Both the position numbers and the translations under genes were made by a program. DNA of 64,000 nucleotides from an uncultured Asticcacaulis sp. (GTDB taxonomy: Bacteria; Pseudomonadota; Alphaproteobacteria; Caulobacterales; Caulobacteraceae): positions 1 through 64,000 of the forward strand of contig CAKZJB010000051.1 in NCBI GenBank assembly GCA_936940865.1, written 5' to 3'. The notes under the pieces were generated by a model. It was not told the origin of the DNA and did not search any database. It was given only the letters and a program-made list of their open reading frames with translations. Of the stretch, positions 39,219 to 47,756 are shown piece after piece (positions within the stretch are counted from its first letter, which is position 1; each line of letters begins with the position of its first letter).

Positions 39219-40586
39219 TTACGCGGCTGCAAAGCCCTTGACGAGGTCAAGGGCCGCCACGCGGTCGTTCTTCAGCTCGGTGATCTTTTCGGGCTGGCCG
39301 TAGAGCGCCTGGATGGCGTCCGGCACCTTGGGCGCAAAGCCCAGCGCCTTGGTCACGAAGTCCGGGAACTTGGCGGCGTGCGCCGTAGACAGCACGATCT
39401 GCGGGTGGTCGAGCCCGCGTTCCAGCGCCGCGCTCAGCGACACCGCCGTATGCGGGCAGATGACTTGGCCATAGGCTTTGTACGCGTGGGCAATGGCCTC
39501 GGCCGTTTGGGCCTCGTTGACCGTGCTGGCCGTGACCTCGGCCTTCAGCGCCGCTTGCAGTTCCGGCGACAGGGTCACGGCGCCGGTGGCATTGAAGGTG
39601 TCGAACAAAGCCTTGGTCGTAGCGGCATTGCGGCCCGACGCTTCGTAGACCAGGCGTTCGAAGTTCGACGGCGCCTGCACGTCCATGCTGACGCTGGCTG
39701 ATTCCACGGCCTGGCGGCGGATATAGCGGCCTTCGTTGATCGCCTGATTGAGCGCGTCGTTCTGGTTGACGGCGGCGTGGAGCTTTCCGACATTGCCGCC
39801 GATGCGGCGGGCGACCCAGCCGGCAAAGGCGTCGCCGAAATTGCCGGTCGGCACGACGAAGTCGGGCTTGTCCGCGCCGCTGGCCGCCGCAGCGGCAAGA
39901 TAGTAGGGGACCTGCCCCAGCAGACGGCCCCAGTTGATCGAATTGACCGAGCTGATCAGGCCGTTTTGCTTGAGGCTCTGATCGCCCAGCAAGGCCTTTA
40001 CGATGGCCTGGCAGTCGTCGAAATCGCCTTCGACGCCGACGTTGAGCACATTGTCGGCCTGGACCGTTGTCATCTGCAGGCGCTGCACCGGCGAGACGCG
40101 GCCGAGCGGATGGAAGACAACCAGACGCACGCGCTCGGAACCGGCGAAGGCGCGCACGGCGGCCGCACCCGTATCGCCCGAGGTGGCGGTGACCAGCGTC
40201 AGGGTCTCGTTGCGCTGCTTCAGCGCCGCGTCGGTCAAGGGCGCCATCATCTGCATCGCCATGTCCTTGAAGGCGAGCGTCGGGCCGTGCCAGAGTTCCA
40301 GCATCCACAGATTGTCGGCCAGTTGGGTCAGCGGCACTTCGCCATCGCGCAGGAAAGCGGCGCGCGTGCGTTCGGCGGCAGCCTTGACGGCATCGGCACC
40401 CAGCACGTCGACACCGAAGAGCGTCAGCAGGTTTTGGGTCAAGGTGCCGTAGTCGCCGGAGAGGTCGAAACCGGGTGTTGGCCATTCAGCCGGCACATAG
40501 AGGCCGCCGTCGGGCGCCAGACCGTCGAGCAGGGCGCCTGCGAAGGTCTTGTCACCGGCAAATCCGCGCGTGCCTACATAGTTCAT
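39219..40586 (-). CDS. thrC: Threonine synthase
   Basis: This 455-residue PLP enzyme makes threonine from O-phosphohomoserine. The cofactor lysine is Lys107 in [10 protein letters not shown], and the N-terminus MNYVGTRG is typical of class II (long, fungal/proteobacterial) threonine synthases. [15 protein letters not shown] near residue 150 is the phosphate-binding loop. Its substrate is made by the thrB product encoded 3.2 kb away. It is divergent from proB with about 105 bp between starts. The gene follows no visible terminator and may be monocistronic. Confidence 0.94.
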   Translation of the reverse strand: MNYVGTRGFAGDKTFAGALLDGLAPDGGLYVPAEWPTPGFDLSGDYGTLTQNLLTLFGVDVLGADAVKAAAERTRAAFLRDGEVPLTQLADNLWMLELWHGPTLAFKDMAMQMMAPLTDAALKQRNETLTLVTATSGDTGAAAVRAFAGSERVRLVVFHPLGRVSPVQRLQMTTVQADNVLNVGVEGDFDDCQAIVKALLGDQSLKQNGLISSVNSINWGRLLGQVPYYLAAAAASGADKPDFVVPTGNFGDAFAGWVARRIGGNVGKLHAAVNQNDALNQAINEGRYIRRQAVESASVSMDVQAPSNFERLVYEASGRNAATTKALFDTFNATGAVTLSPELQAALKAEVTASTVNEAQTAEAIAHAYKAYGQVICPHTAVSLSAALERGLDHPQIVLSTAHAAKFPDFVTKALGFAPKVPDAIQALYGQPEKITELKNDRVAALDLVKGFAAA

Positions 40587-40691
40587 TGTGTTACCAATTC
40601 CGCTGAAATCGTAAGGCCTTGCGTCTGCGTCGCCTTATCCATTACAAGCGCGCCGGATACCATTTTAGTCCCGCTGGGAAAAGGCGAAAAC

Positions 40692-41864
40692 ATGGGCGGC
40701 AACACGGAATCTGGCGGGGCATCCGGAACCGCTCTGCTGCCCGACGTCCTGGCATCGGCCCGGCGGATCACCATCAAGGTCGGCTCGGCCCTGGTCGTAG
40801 ATGCCAAGGCGGGCGTCGCCAATGCCGCCTGGATGGCGGGGCTGGCGCGCGATATCGCGGCGCTCGTGGCCGCGGGGAAGAACGTCGTCCTGGTGTCGTC
40901 GGGCGCCGTGGCGCTGGGCCGCCGCCACCTCGGCGTCACGCGTCCGCGCCTCAAGCTCGATGAGAAACAGGCCTGCGCCGCCGCCGGCCAGCCGCGCCTG
41001 ATGGCCGCCTGGGACGAGGCGTTTCAGGCCGTGGGCCTGAAATCAGCGCAAGTTTTGCTGACGCGCGAGGACACCGAAAAACGACGGCGCTGGCTGAATG
41101 CGCGCGCGACCGTCGAGACCCTGTTCGAGCTTGGCTGCGTGCCGATCGTCAACGAGAACGACACGGTGGTGACCGAAGAAATCCGCTACGGCGACAATGA
41201 CCGCCTGGCGGCACGCACGGCGCAACTGGTCAAGTCCGAAGCCCTGGTCCTGCTGTCCGATATCGACGGCCTCTATACGGCCGATCCGCGCAACAATCCC
41301 GATGCCCGGCACATCGCGGTGGTCGACAAGCTCGACGCCGCGATCGAAGCCATGGCCGGTGGCGCCAATGCCTCGGCGGGCGTTGGCACGGGCGGCATGG
41401 CGACCAAGATCGCCGCCGCGCGTATCGCGGGCTCGGCTGGGTGTGCTACCCTGATTGCGTTCGGCGCGGTCAACCAGCCCCTGTCGTCGCTGGGGGGGCC
41501 AGAGGGCGCGCGCTTTACCCTGTTCAAGCCGCAGGCGTCGTTGAGCGCGGCCTACAAGGCGTGGATTGCGGGCACGGTCGTGCCGGCGGGCAAGTTGATG
41601 CTCGACGAAGGCGCTGCCCGCGCCCTGCATAATGGCAAGTCGCTCCTGCCGTCGGGCATCGTCGAGGTCACGGGCCATTTCGACAAGGGCGACACCGTGT
41701 CGATCGTGGCGCCATCCGGCCAGGAGATCGCGCGCGGCATCGTCGAATACTCCGCCGACGATATCCGCGCCATCCGTGGTCGCGGCAGCCGCGACATCGA
41801 GACGATCCTGGGCTATACCTCCGGCGACGAGGTCATCCACCGCGATGATATGGCGTTGATCTAG
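40692..41864 (+). CDS. proB: Glutamate 5-kinase
   Basis: ProB catalyses the first, feedback-controlled step of proline synthesis. The 390-residue protein has an N-terminal amino-acid-kinase domain ([11 protein letters not shown] near residue 26, [14 protein letters not shown] near 66, NENDTV near 155) and a C-terminal PUA domain from about 285. The start ATG at 40692 follows AAGGCGAAAA; the frame is open far upstream only because it runs antisense through thrC. An N-terminal extension of about 20 Gly/Ser-rich residues precedes the kinase fold. proA follows 104 bases later in the same direction, so they form an operon. Confidence 0.94.
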   Translation: MGGNTESGGASGTALLPDVLASARRITIKVGSALVVDAKAGVANAAWMAGLARDIAALVAAGKNVVLVSSGAVALGRRHLGVTRPRLKLDEKQACAAAGQPRLMAAWDEAFQAVGLKSAQVLLTREDTEKRRRWLNARATVETLFELGCVPIVNENDTVVTEEIRYGDNDRLAARTAQLVKSEALVLLSDIDGLYTADPRNNPDARHIAVVDKLDAAIEAMAGGANASAGVGTGGMATKIAAARIAGSAGCATLIAFGAVNQPLSSLGGPEGARFTLFKPQASLSAAYKAWIAGTVVPAGKLMLDEGAARALHNGKSLLPSGIVEVTGHFDKGDTVSIVAPSGQEIARGIVEYSADDIRAIRGRGSRDIETILGYTSGDEVIHRDDMALI

Positions 41865-41968
41865 CCGCCAAACGCCTGCAAAAACCCGCCAAAAGCCATG
41901 ATTTCAAATGAAACCGTCGTATTCCGGCGGTTTGCGATATATACCCCGCTGAAAGACGGAGTTTCGCC

Positions 41969-43243
41969 ATGGACGACCAAAGCACGCGCACGCTGAACGA
42001 CCTGATGACCGATATGGCCGCGAAGGCCAAACTCGGCGCCGAGGCCCTGCGTCTGGCCGGTCCAGAGGCGCGCACGCAGGCCATCGTCGCGGCCGCAAAG
42101 GCCATCCGGGCGCGCGAAGCCGAGATTCTCGAAGCCAACGCGAAAGACCAGCAATTCGCCCGCGACAAGGGGCTGACCGACGCCATGATCGAGCGCCTGA
42201 TCCTCAATCCGGCGCGCGTCGAAGCCATGGCGAAAGGCCTGGAAGAAGTGGCGGCGCTGCCCGACCCCGTCGGGCGCGAACTGGCGCGCTGGACGCGTCC
42301 GAACGGGCTCGACATCGCGCGCGTTTCGACGCCGATCGGCGTCATCGCCATCATCTATGAATCGCGTCCCAATGTGACCGCCGACGCGGCTGCCCTGTGC
42401 ATCCGCTCGTCGAACGCGGCGATCCTGCGCACGGGGTCCGAAGCGCTGAACTCGGCCCTGGCCATCTATGCCGCTTTCGAGGAAGGCCTGCGCGCCGCCG
42501 GCCTTCCCGAAACGGCGGTGCAACTGGTGCCGACCTCGGACCGCGACGCCGTCGGCCTGATCCTCGGTGGGCTTGGCGGCGCCGTCAACCTGATCATTCC
42601 GCGCGGCGGCCGCTCGCTGGTCGAACGCGTGCAAAAGGAGGCGCGCGTCGCCGTCCTGGCGCACCTCGAAGGCCTGAACCACACCTATATCCATACGGAC
42701 GCCGACCCGGAAAAGGCCGTCGGCGTCACGCTGAACGCCAAGATGCGCCGGGTGTCGGTGTGCGGCGCGACCGAGACCCTGCTGATCGACGAGGCGGTGG
42801 CGGCCGATTTTCTGCCGCGCGTTGCGAAGGCGCTTGAGGACAAGGGCTGCGAGCTGCGCGGCGACGACGCGGCGCGCGCCATCTATCCGATGAAGGCAGC
42901 GACCGAGGACGACTGGCGTACCGAATACCTGCTGCCGATCCTGTCAGTGCGCGTCGTGAAGGACGAAGCCGAGGCCATCGAACATATCCGCACCTATGGC
43001 TCCGGCCATACCGAGGCGATCATCACCGAGAATGCGCAAGCCGCGGAAACCTTCCTCAACGAGGTCGATTCCGCCATCGTCATTTGGAACGCCTCGACGC
43101 AATACGCCGACGGCGGCGAATTCGGCCTGGGCGCGGAAATCGGCATCTCGACCGACCGCATGCACGCGCGCGGACCGGTCGGCGCCGAGCAATTGACGAC
43201 GTTTAAATACATCGTCCGCGGCAACGGCCAAACGCGGCCGTAA
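41969..43243 (+). CDS. proA: Gamma-glutamyl phosphate reductase
   Basis: The second enzyme of proline synthesis reduces glutamyl phosphate to glutamate semialdehyde with NADPH. The 424-residue aldehyde-dehydrogenase-fold protein has catalytic Cys265 in RRVSVCGATETLL, plus the conserved YESRPNVT (130-137) and LIIPRGGRSL (208-217). Length equals the family norm. GGAG lies ten bases before the ATG. It is the second gene of proB-proA, and a perfect inverted repeat just after its stop separates it from phoR. Confidence 0.95.
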   Translation: MDDQSTRTLNDLMTDMAAKAKLGAEALRLAGPEARTQAIVAAAKAIRAREAEILEANAKDQQFARDKGLTDAMIERLILNPARVEAMAKGLEEVAALPDPVGRELARWTRPNGLDIARVSTPIGVIAIIYESRPNVTADAAALCIRSSNAAILRTGSEALNSALAIYAAFEEGLRAAGLPETAVQLVPTSDRDAVGLILGGLGGAVNLIIPRGGRSLVERVQKEARVAVLAHLEGLNHTYIHTDADPEKAVGVTLNAKMRRVSVCGATETLLIDEAVAADFLPRVAKALEDKGCELRGDDAARAIYPMKAATEDDWRTEYLLPILSVRVVKDEAEAIEHIRTYGSGHTEAIITENAQAAETFLNEVDSAIVIWNASTQYADGGEFGLGAEIGISTDRMHARGPVGAEQLTTFKYIVRGNGQTRP

Positions 43244-43267
43244 AACCGTCACACTCGCTTACGGGTG

Positions 43268-43301
43268 GTTTACGCAATCGTCACGGAACTGTTGCGTAAA
43301 C
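43268..43301. promoter_or_regulatory. Perfect inverted repeat between proA and phoR
   Basis: GTTTACGCAA (43268-43277) and TTGCGTAAAC (43292-43301) are exact complements around a 14-base spacer. The hairpin would end the proA transcript, but no T-run follows. Its position 52 bases before the phoR ATG fits an operator equally well. Confidence 0.5.
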
Positions 43302-43353
43302 CCTTTAGTAACCCCGCTCTTTCAGTCATATATGACTTCCGAGAGTGAGGCGC

Positions 43354-44865
43354 ATGGAACGGCAGCGGACCTTCTGGAATATAGTGCCCTTCGGCACCTG
43401 GATCGGCGGTTGTGCGCTTGTCGCCCTGGCCTTTGTCGTGCCGGTCTTGGTGGCGCCCGCGGCGGTGATCGTCCTGGCCTATACGGTCTTCCAGTTCTGG
43501 ATGCGCATTCTCGACATGCAGGACCGGATCGATAGCCTCAAGGCGCCCGAAGTCCAGGTCAAGGTCCAGCCCGAGGGGCCAAGCTTCCAGGAAGTGCTGC
43601 GCGCGATTCCCGATCCCGTCATGATCGTGTCGGGCTTCGAACCGCACGACATTGCCGGCCGCTGGATCGTGTTCGCCAATGACGCCGCGCGTGAGGTCTT
43701 TTCGATCCCCGATGACGGCGGCCTGTTGGTCAGCACCATCCGCACGCCGGAAGTGCTGGAATGCGTCGATGAAGCCCTGTTCGGCCGCATCGCCCGTTCG
43801 GTGGTTTTCGACACCAATGGCGGCGCCCGCGACCAGTTCTGGCGCGCCTTCACCAGCCCCCTGCCGGTGGAGGGCATGAACAGCGACAAGCATCCTCGCC
43901 TGGCCCTGCTGGTCATGCGCGACGAAACCGACGCGCGTCGCATGGAGCGCATGCGCGCCGACTTTCTCGCCAATGCCAGCCATGAGCTGCGCACACCGCT
44001 GGCGTCGCTTACCGGTTTCATCGAGACGCTGCGCGGTCCGGCGCGCGACGACGAAAAGGCGCGTGAAAAGTTCCTGACCATCATGGCCACCCAGGCCGAC
44101 CGCATGGGCCGGCTGATTTACGACCTTTTGTCGCTGAGCCGCATCGAGATGAGCGAGCACGTGCCGCCGTCGGGCGAGGCCGACCTTGTGCTGGCCGTGC
44201 GCGACGTCATCGAAGGCCTGACACTGATCGCCGGCGAAAAGGGCGTCAGCCTGAAGGTCTCGGCGCCCAAGCCCGGCCTCTATCCGATTATCGGCGACCG
44301 CGACCAGATCCTGCAGGTCGTGCAGAACCTGGTCGACAATGCGCTGAAATACGCTCCGCGCGGGTCGGACGTCACCATCGACGTGCAGTTCGACAAGACA
44401 TTGAGCGAAGCGATGATGGCCACGGATTCTCAGGCCGCCAAGCTGGTCCTGCTGCGTCCGGACCGTAACGTTCACGACTATTACGCCGTGGTGCGGGTGC
44501 GCGACAACGGCCCCGGAATCCGCCGTGAATTCCTGCCGCGTCTGGCCGAGCGCTTCTATCGCGTCGAGGGCCAGAAGAGCGGTGACCGCCTCGGCACGGG
44601 CCTGGGCCTTGCGATCGTCAAGCACATCATCAATCGCCACCGCGGCGGCCTGGTCGTCGAAAGCATAGGCTGCGCGCCGTCCGGTGACGATCCCATGCTG
44701 CGCGAACCCGAATCCGAAGGCGGCAAGGTCACGCCGTTGCCTGTGCCGGGCCTGCCCACATTCACCGCCTTCACCGCCTGCTTCCCGCAGACACGCGCCT
44801 TCGGAACGGCCGGCGCGCCGCGCCTGGCCGCTTCGCAAGGTGTTGTGCTGAAAGATGCCGGCTGA
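43354..44865 (+). CDS. phoR: Phosphate-regulon sensor histidine kinase
   Basis: PhoR phosphorylates PhoB when phosphate is scarce. The 503-residue protein has two N-terminal membrane segments (about 10-30 and 30-50), a PAS-like region (about 78-190), the dimerisation domain with phospho-acceptor His210 in NASHELRTPL, and an ATPase domain with the N box NLVDNALKYAP and the GTGLGLAIV motif. The tail after residue 440 is Pro/Gly-rich. I used the ATG at 43354 rather than the GTG at 43345 because of the GTGAGG just upstream. In Caulobacter the phoR-pstCAB-phoU-phoB cluster is contiguous; here phoU follows phoR directly. Confidence 0.91.
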   Translation: MERQRTFWNIVPFGTWIGGCALVALAFVVPVLVAPAAVIVLAYTVFQFWMRILDMQDRIDSLKAPEVQVKVQPEGPSFQEVLRAIPDPVMIVSGFEPHDIAGRWIVFANDAAREVFSIPDDGGLLVSTIRTPEVLECVDEALFGRIARSVVFDTNGGARDQFWRAFTSPLPVEGMNSDKHPRLALLVMRDETDARRMERMRADFLANASHELRTPLASLTGFIETLRGPARDDEKAREKFLTIMATQADRMGRLIYDLLSLSRIEMSEHVPPSGEADLVLAVRDVIEGLTLIAGEKGVSLKVSAPKPGLYPIIGDRDQILQVVQNLVDNALKYAPRGSDVTIDVQFDKTLSEAMMATDSQAAKLVLLRPDRNVHDYYAVVRVRDNGPGIRREFLPRLAERFYRVEGQKSGDRLGTGLGLAIVKHIINRHRGGLVVESIGCAPSGDDPMLREPESEGGKVTPLPVPGLPTFTAFTACFPQTRAFGTAGAPRLAASQGVVLKDAG

Positions 44866-44925
44866 CGTGGAAAATATGACGGTTTTTGTGCAGAAATATC
44901 CTTAACGGCCGCCCGCCTTATAAAA

Positions 44926-44932
44926 CTGTCAC
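44926..44932 (+). promoter_or_regulatory. Half Pho box upstream of phoU
   Basis: CTGTCAC followed by an A-rich stretch matches one repeat of the PhoB-binding consensus, 119 bases before the phoU start. The second repeat (TTCCCCT) is poor, so this is a weak candidate for PhoB autoregulation. Confidence 0.3.
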
Positions 44933-45050
44933 AAAATTCCCCTAAACGCCCAGTAAAATTCTGGTTACGCTTGTGCCCTATGCTCGCGAATCGCGATTCC
45001 GATTTCGGTGCGGCCGCGCAATGCGCAGCCAGGATTTGAAGGACAAACCA

Positions 45051-45761
45051 GTGGCCCAGTTCAAGATGAACCCGCATATCGTCAAGACCTATGAAGAAGA
45101 ACTGGACCAGCTCAGTGCCGAGGTGGTGCTGATGGGCGGTCTGGCCGAGGCGCAGGTCGCCGACGCCGTCGAGGCCGTCGCCCGCCGTGACGTCGCCCTG
45201 GCGCAAAGCGTCGTGCAGCGCGACCACAAGCTGGATGAGCTCGAAAAGGACGTCGAGCGCAAGTGCATCCGTCTCATCGCGCTGCGTCAGCCCATGGCCG
45301 ACGACCTGCGCAAGACGGTTGCCGCCATGAAGATCGCCACTTCGCTGGAACGCATCGGGGATCTGGCCAAGAACATCGCCAAGCGCGCCCTGGTCATTGC
45401 CGAGGCCGAGCCGATGTCGCCGTTGACGCGCTCGATCGAACGCATGGGCAAGCTGGTGTCGTCGCGCCTGCGCGACGTGCTGGACGCCTACAAGGGCGGC
45501 CGTCAGGACCTGGCGCAAAGCGTGTGGGCGTCGGATACCGAGGTCGACGAGCACTACAACGCCCTGTTCCGCGAACTGTTGACCTACATGATGGGCGATC
45601 CGCGCACCATCTCGGCCTGCACCCACCTTTTGTTCATGGCCAAGAACCTGGAACGCATCGGCGATCACGCCACCAACATGGCCGAACATATCCACTATGA
45701 ACTGACGGGCGAGGACTATGTCGAAGACCGCCCGAAAGGCGACACCCTTCACACCAGCTGA
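45051..45761 (+). CDS. phoU: Phosphate signalling protein PhoU
   Basis: PhoU restrains PhoR signalling and phosphate uptake. The 236-residue protein is two similar three-helix bundles, with the metal-binding-like motifs EKDVERKCIRLIALRQPMADDLR in the first half and the related ACTHLLFMAKNLERIGDHATN in the second. I chose the GTG at 45051 because AAGGA lies seven bases upstream and the resulting length matches the family; the first ATG in the frame would add ten residues and has no ribosome-binding site. It lies between phoR and phoB in one direction. Confidence 0.9.
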   Translation: MAQFKMNPHIVKTYEEELDQLSAEVVLMGGLAEAQVADAVEAVARRDVALAQSVVQRDHKLDELEKDVERKCIRLIALRQPMADDLRKTVAAMKIATSLERIGDLAKNIAKRALVIAEAEPMSPLTRSIERMGKLVSSRLRDVLDAYKGGRQDLAQSVWASDTEVDEHYNALFRELLTYMMGDPRTISACTHLLFMAKNLERIGDHATNMAEHIHYELTGEDYVEDRPKGDTLHTS

Positions 45762-45842
45762 CTTCGCCGGGCGGCGCTCGTTTACGCCTTCGCTCTGACC
45801 CGGACTTCCCTGTAACCGTCCCCGAAACCGCGGAACCCTTGC

Positions 45843-46532
45843 ATGAAGCCCTACATCATCGTTGCCGAAGACGAAGACGCCCTGGCCACCCTGCTGAACT
45901 ATAACCTTGAAAAAGAAGGCTATGAGGTTGGTGTCGCCACCGATGGCGACGAAGCCCTGGTCATGATCAAGGAGCGGGCGCCGGACCTTCTGGTTTGCGA
46001 CTGGATGATGCCCAAGGTGTCGGGCATCGAGGTCTGCCGCCGTTTGCGCGCGCAAGGCGCTACCCGCAACCTCCCGATCGTCATGCTGACGGCGCGTTCG
46101 GAAGAAAGCGACCGCATCCGCGGGCTCGACACGGGCGCCGACGACTATGTCGTAAAACCGTTCTCGATGGTCGAGCTGATGGCGCGCATCCGCGCCGTCC
46201 TGCGCCGCATCCGTCCGGGCCTTTCCGAAGACCGTGTCGAGTTCGGCGAAATCAGTGTCGACCGCCTGTCGCACCGCGTCCAGCGCGGCGGCCGCGATAT
46301 CCATCTGGGGCCGACGGAATACAAGCTGCTCGACCACTTCATGCAGTACCCGCGCCGCGTCTTCTCGCGTGAGCAGCTGCTCGACGCCGTATGGGGCAAC
46401 GACGTCTATGTCGAGGCGCGTACGGTGGACGTGCATATCGGCCGCCTGCGCAAGGCGTTGAACGACGGTCATGCCTACGACCCGATCCGCACGGTGCGCT
46501 CGGCCGGTTATTCGCTGGATATGCAGGGGTAG
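45843..46532 (+). CDS. phoB: Phosphate-regulon response regulator PhoB
   Basis: The 229-residue regulator activates the Pho regulon. It has a receiver domain with acidic pocket residues Glu9/Asp10, phospho-acceptor Asp53 in VCDWMMPK, the conserved Thr/Lys (MLTAR, VVKPF), and an OmpR-type winged-helix domain from about 130 to the end (LTPTEYKLL-like segment, RTVDVHIGRLRKAL). It is the third gene of phoR-phoU-phoB. The ribosome-binding site is weak. A palindromic hairpin follows the gene and faces the convergent hslO. Confidence 0.94.
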   Translation: MKPYIIVAEDEDALATLLNYNLEKEGYEVGVATDGDEALVMIKERAPDLLVCDWMMPKVSGIEVCRRLRAQGATRNLPIVMLTARSEESDRIRGLDTGADDYVVKPFSMVELMARIRAVLRRIRPGLSEDRVEFGEISVDRLSHRVQRGGRDIHLGPTEYKLLDHFMQYPRRVFSREQLLDAVWGNDVYVEARTVDVHIGRLRKALNDGHAYDPIRTVRSAGYSLDMQG

Positions 46533-46576
46533 GCCTTACAGGCTCGCGACAGATACCTTGTAAATTAAGAATACCT

Positions 46577-46604
46577 CGGCCCTCCCCATAAATGGGGAGG
46601 GCCG
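46577..46604. terminator. Hairpin between convergent phoB and hslO
   Basis: CGGCCCTCCCCAT and ATGGGGAGGGCCG form a 12-13-pair stem with a tiny AT loop. It lies between the two stop codons and could serve both transcripts, with the T-rich flank on the hslO side. Confidence 0.65.
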
Positions 46605-46624
46605 AAAGCGTCGCATCCTGCTTC

Positions 46625-47530
46625 TTACTGCAGCCCGACCAGGAAGGTCTTCGAGCAGTATTCGCAGGTGATGTGCACCTTGCCGTCGGCTTCAAGCATT
46701 TCCTTCTGCTCCTGCTCGGTGAAGGACTGGACCAGTCCCTCGACGCGCTCCTGCGAACAGCGGCACAGCTTGAACACGGTCTTGGGCGCCGACAGGCGCA
46801 CGCCGTCCTCGTGGAAAAGGCGATAGAGCAGGCGATCGGCCGTCAGCTCGAAATCGGTCAGTTCCTCTTCGCCCAGCGTCTCGAACAGGGCGCGGATGTG
46901 CTGGAAGGACTCGCGCGTATCGCCGCGGCTTTCGTCACCCGCGATCGCCTGGATCATGGCGCCGGCGGCGCGCCAGACGCGGCCGGATCCGGTCACGCTG
47001 TCGCTGACCGCCAGCTTGATCTGGGTCGGCACCTGTTCCGACTGGGCGAAATAGTGCTCGGCACACAGGGACAGGGATTCGCCCTCGATCGGCGTGATGC
47101 CCTGGTAGCGCTCGGCATGGTCCTCGGGATCGAGTGTCATGATGAAGGTGCCCTTGCCGAGCAGGGCCTGTGCGCCCAGGCTCTGGAAGCTGCCCTCGTT
47201 GGCGGCGATCGCCGCGTCGAGTTCGCCCTGGTCGTAGCGGCAGAAGCCGCGCAAGCCTCCGCGTGTATCATAATCGGCCACGACATAGCGCACCGCGCCG
47301 TCGCCCTGCGCCTGGAGGATAAGGCGGCCCTCGAACTTCAGCGATGCGCCGACCAGCACGGCCAGAACGCAGGCTTCGCCGAGCAGATTGGCGATGACGT
47401 CGGGATAGTCGTGCGCCTTCAGGATCTGATCGAGCGTCTCTCCCAGCCGGACCAGGCGCCCGTGGACGGGATGCGTCTCTATGACGAAACGGGCGGAATA
47501 GTCGGTGGCGGATACGGACGGATCGGACAT
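46625..47530 (-). CDS. hslO: Redox-regulated chaperone Hsp33
   Basis: Hsp33 is switched on by oxidative unfolding and holds damaged proteins. The 301-residue protein has the C-terminal zinc-binding redox switch in full: Cys256, Cys258, Cys289 and Cys292 (CRC, then CEYC after 30 residues). The N-terminal fold shows HPVHGRLVRLG and the conserved QAQGDGAVRYVVADYD. The start is the ATG at 47528-47530; a longer frame to 47638 adds nothing conserved. It is divergent from serB-serA. Confidence 0.93.
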   Translation of the reverse strand: MSDPSVSATDYSARFVIETHPVHGRLVRLGETLDQILKAHDYPDVIANLLGEACVLAVLVGASLKFEGRLILQAQGDGAVRYVVADYDTRGGLRGFCRYDQGELDAAIAANEGSFQSLGAQALLGKGTFIMTLDPEDHAERYQGITPIEGESLSLCAEHYFAQSEQVPTQIKLAVSDSVTGSGRVWRAAGAMIQAIAGDESRGDTRESFQHIRALFETLGEEELTDFELTADRLLYRLFHEDGVRLSAPKTVFKLCRCSQERVEGLVQSFTEQEQKEMLEADGKVHITCEYCSKTFLVGLQ

Positions 47531-47756
47531 GAACGCGTAAACCCTTGCGGTCGTTACAGATTTTACAAGTTGGCGTAATTGGGCCGCTATCGAAGAGAAT
47601 CTTAGAGAATTAAGCCTCTCGCCGCCACAATAATCCATTAAGGCGGTTGTGCGGGCAAAACTTTTATCTTATCTGCGGCGCAAATGTTTTTGAGCCGGGC
47701 GGGCAGCCTTGCGGCGCCCAGAGATCCGGCCGCACCCCCATATGGGCCCCGCCGCC

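Noticed and set aside
39777-40691. Upstream extension of the proB frame through thrC
   Set aside because: It is antisense to thrC. ProB similarity begins only after 40692, where a plausible start lies.
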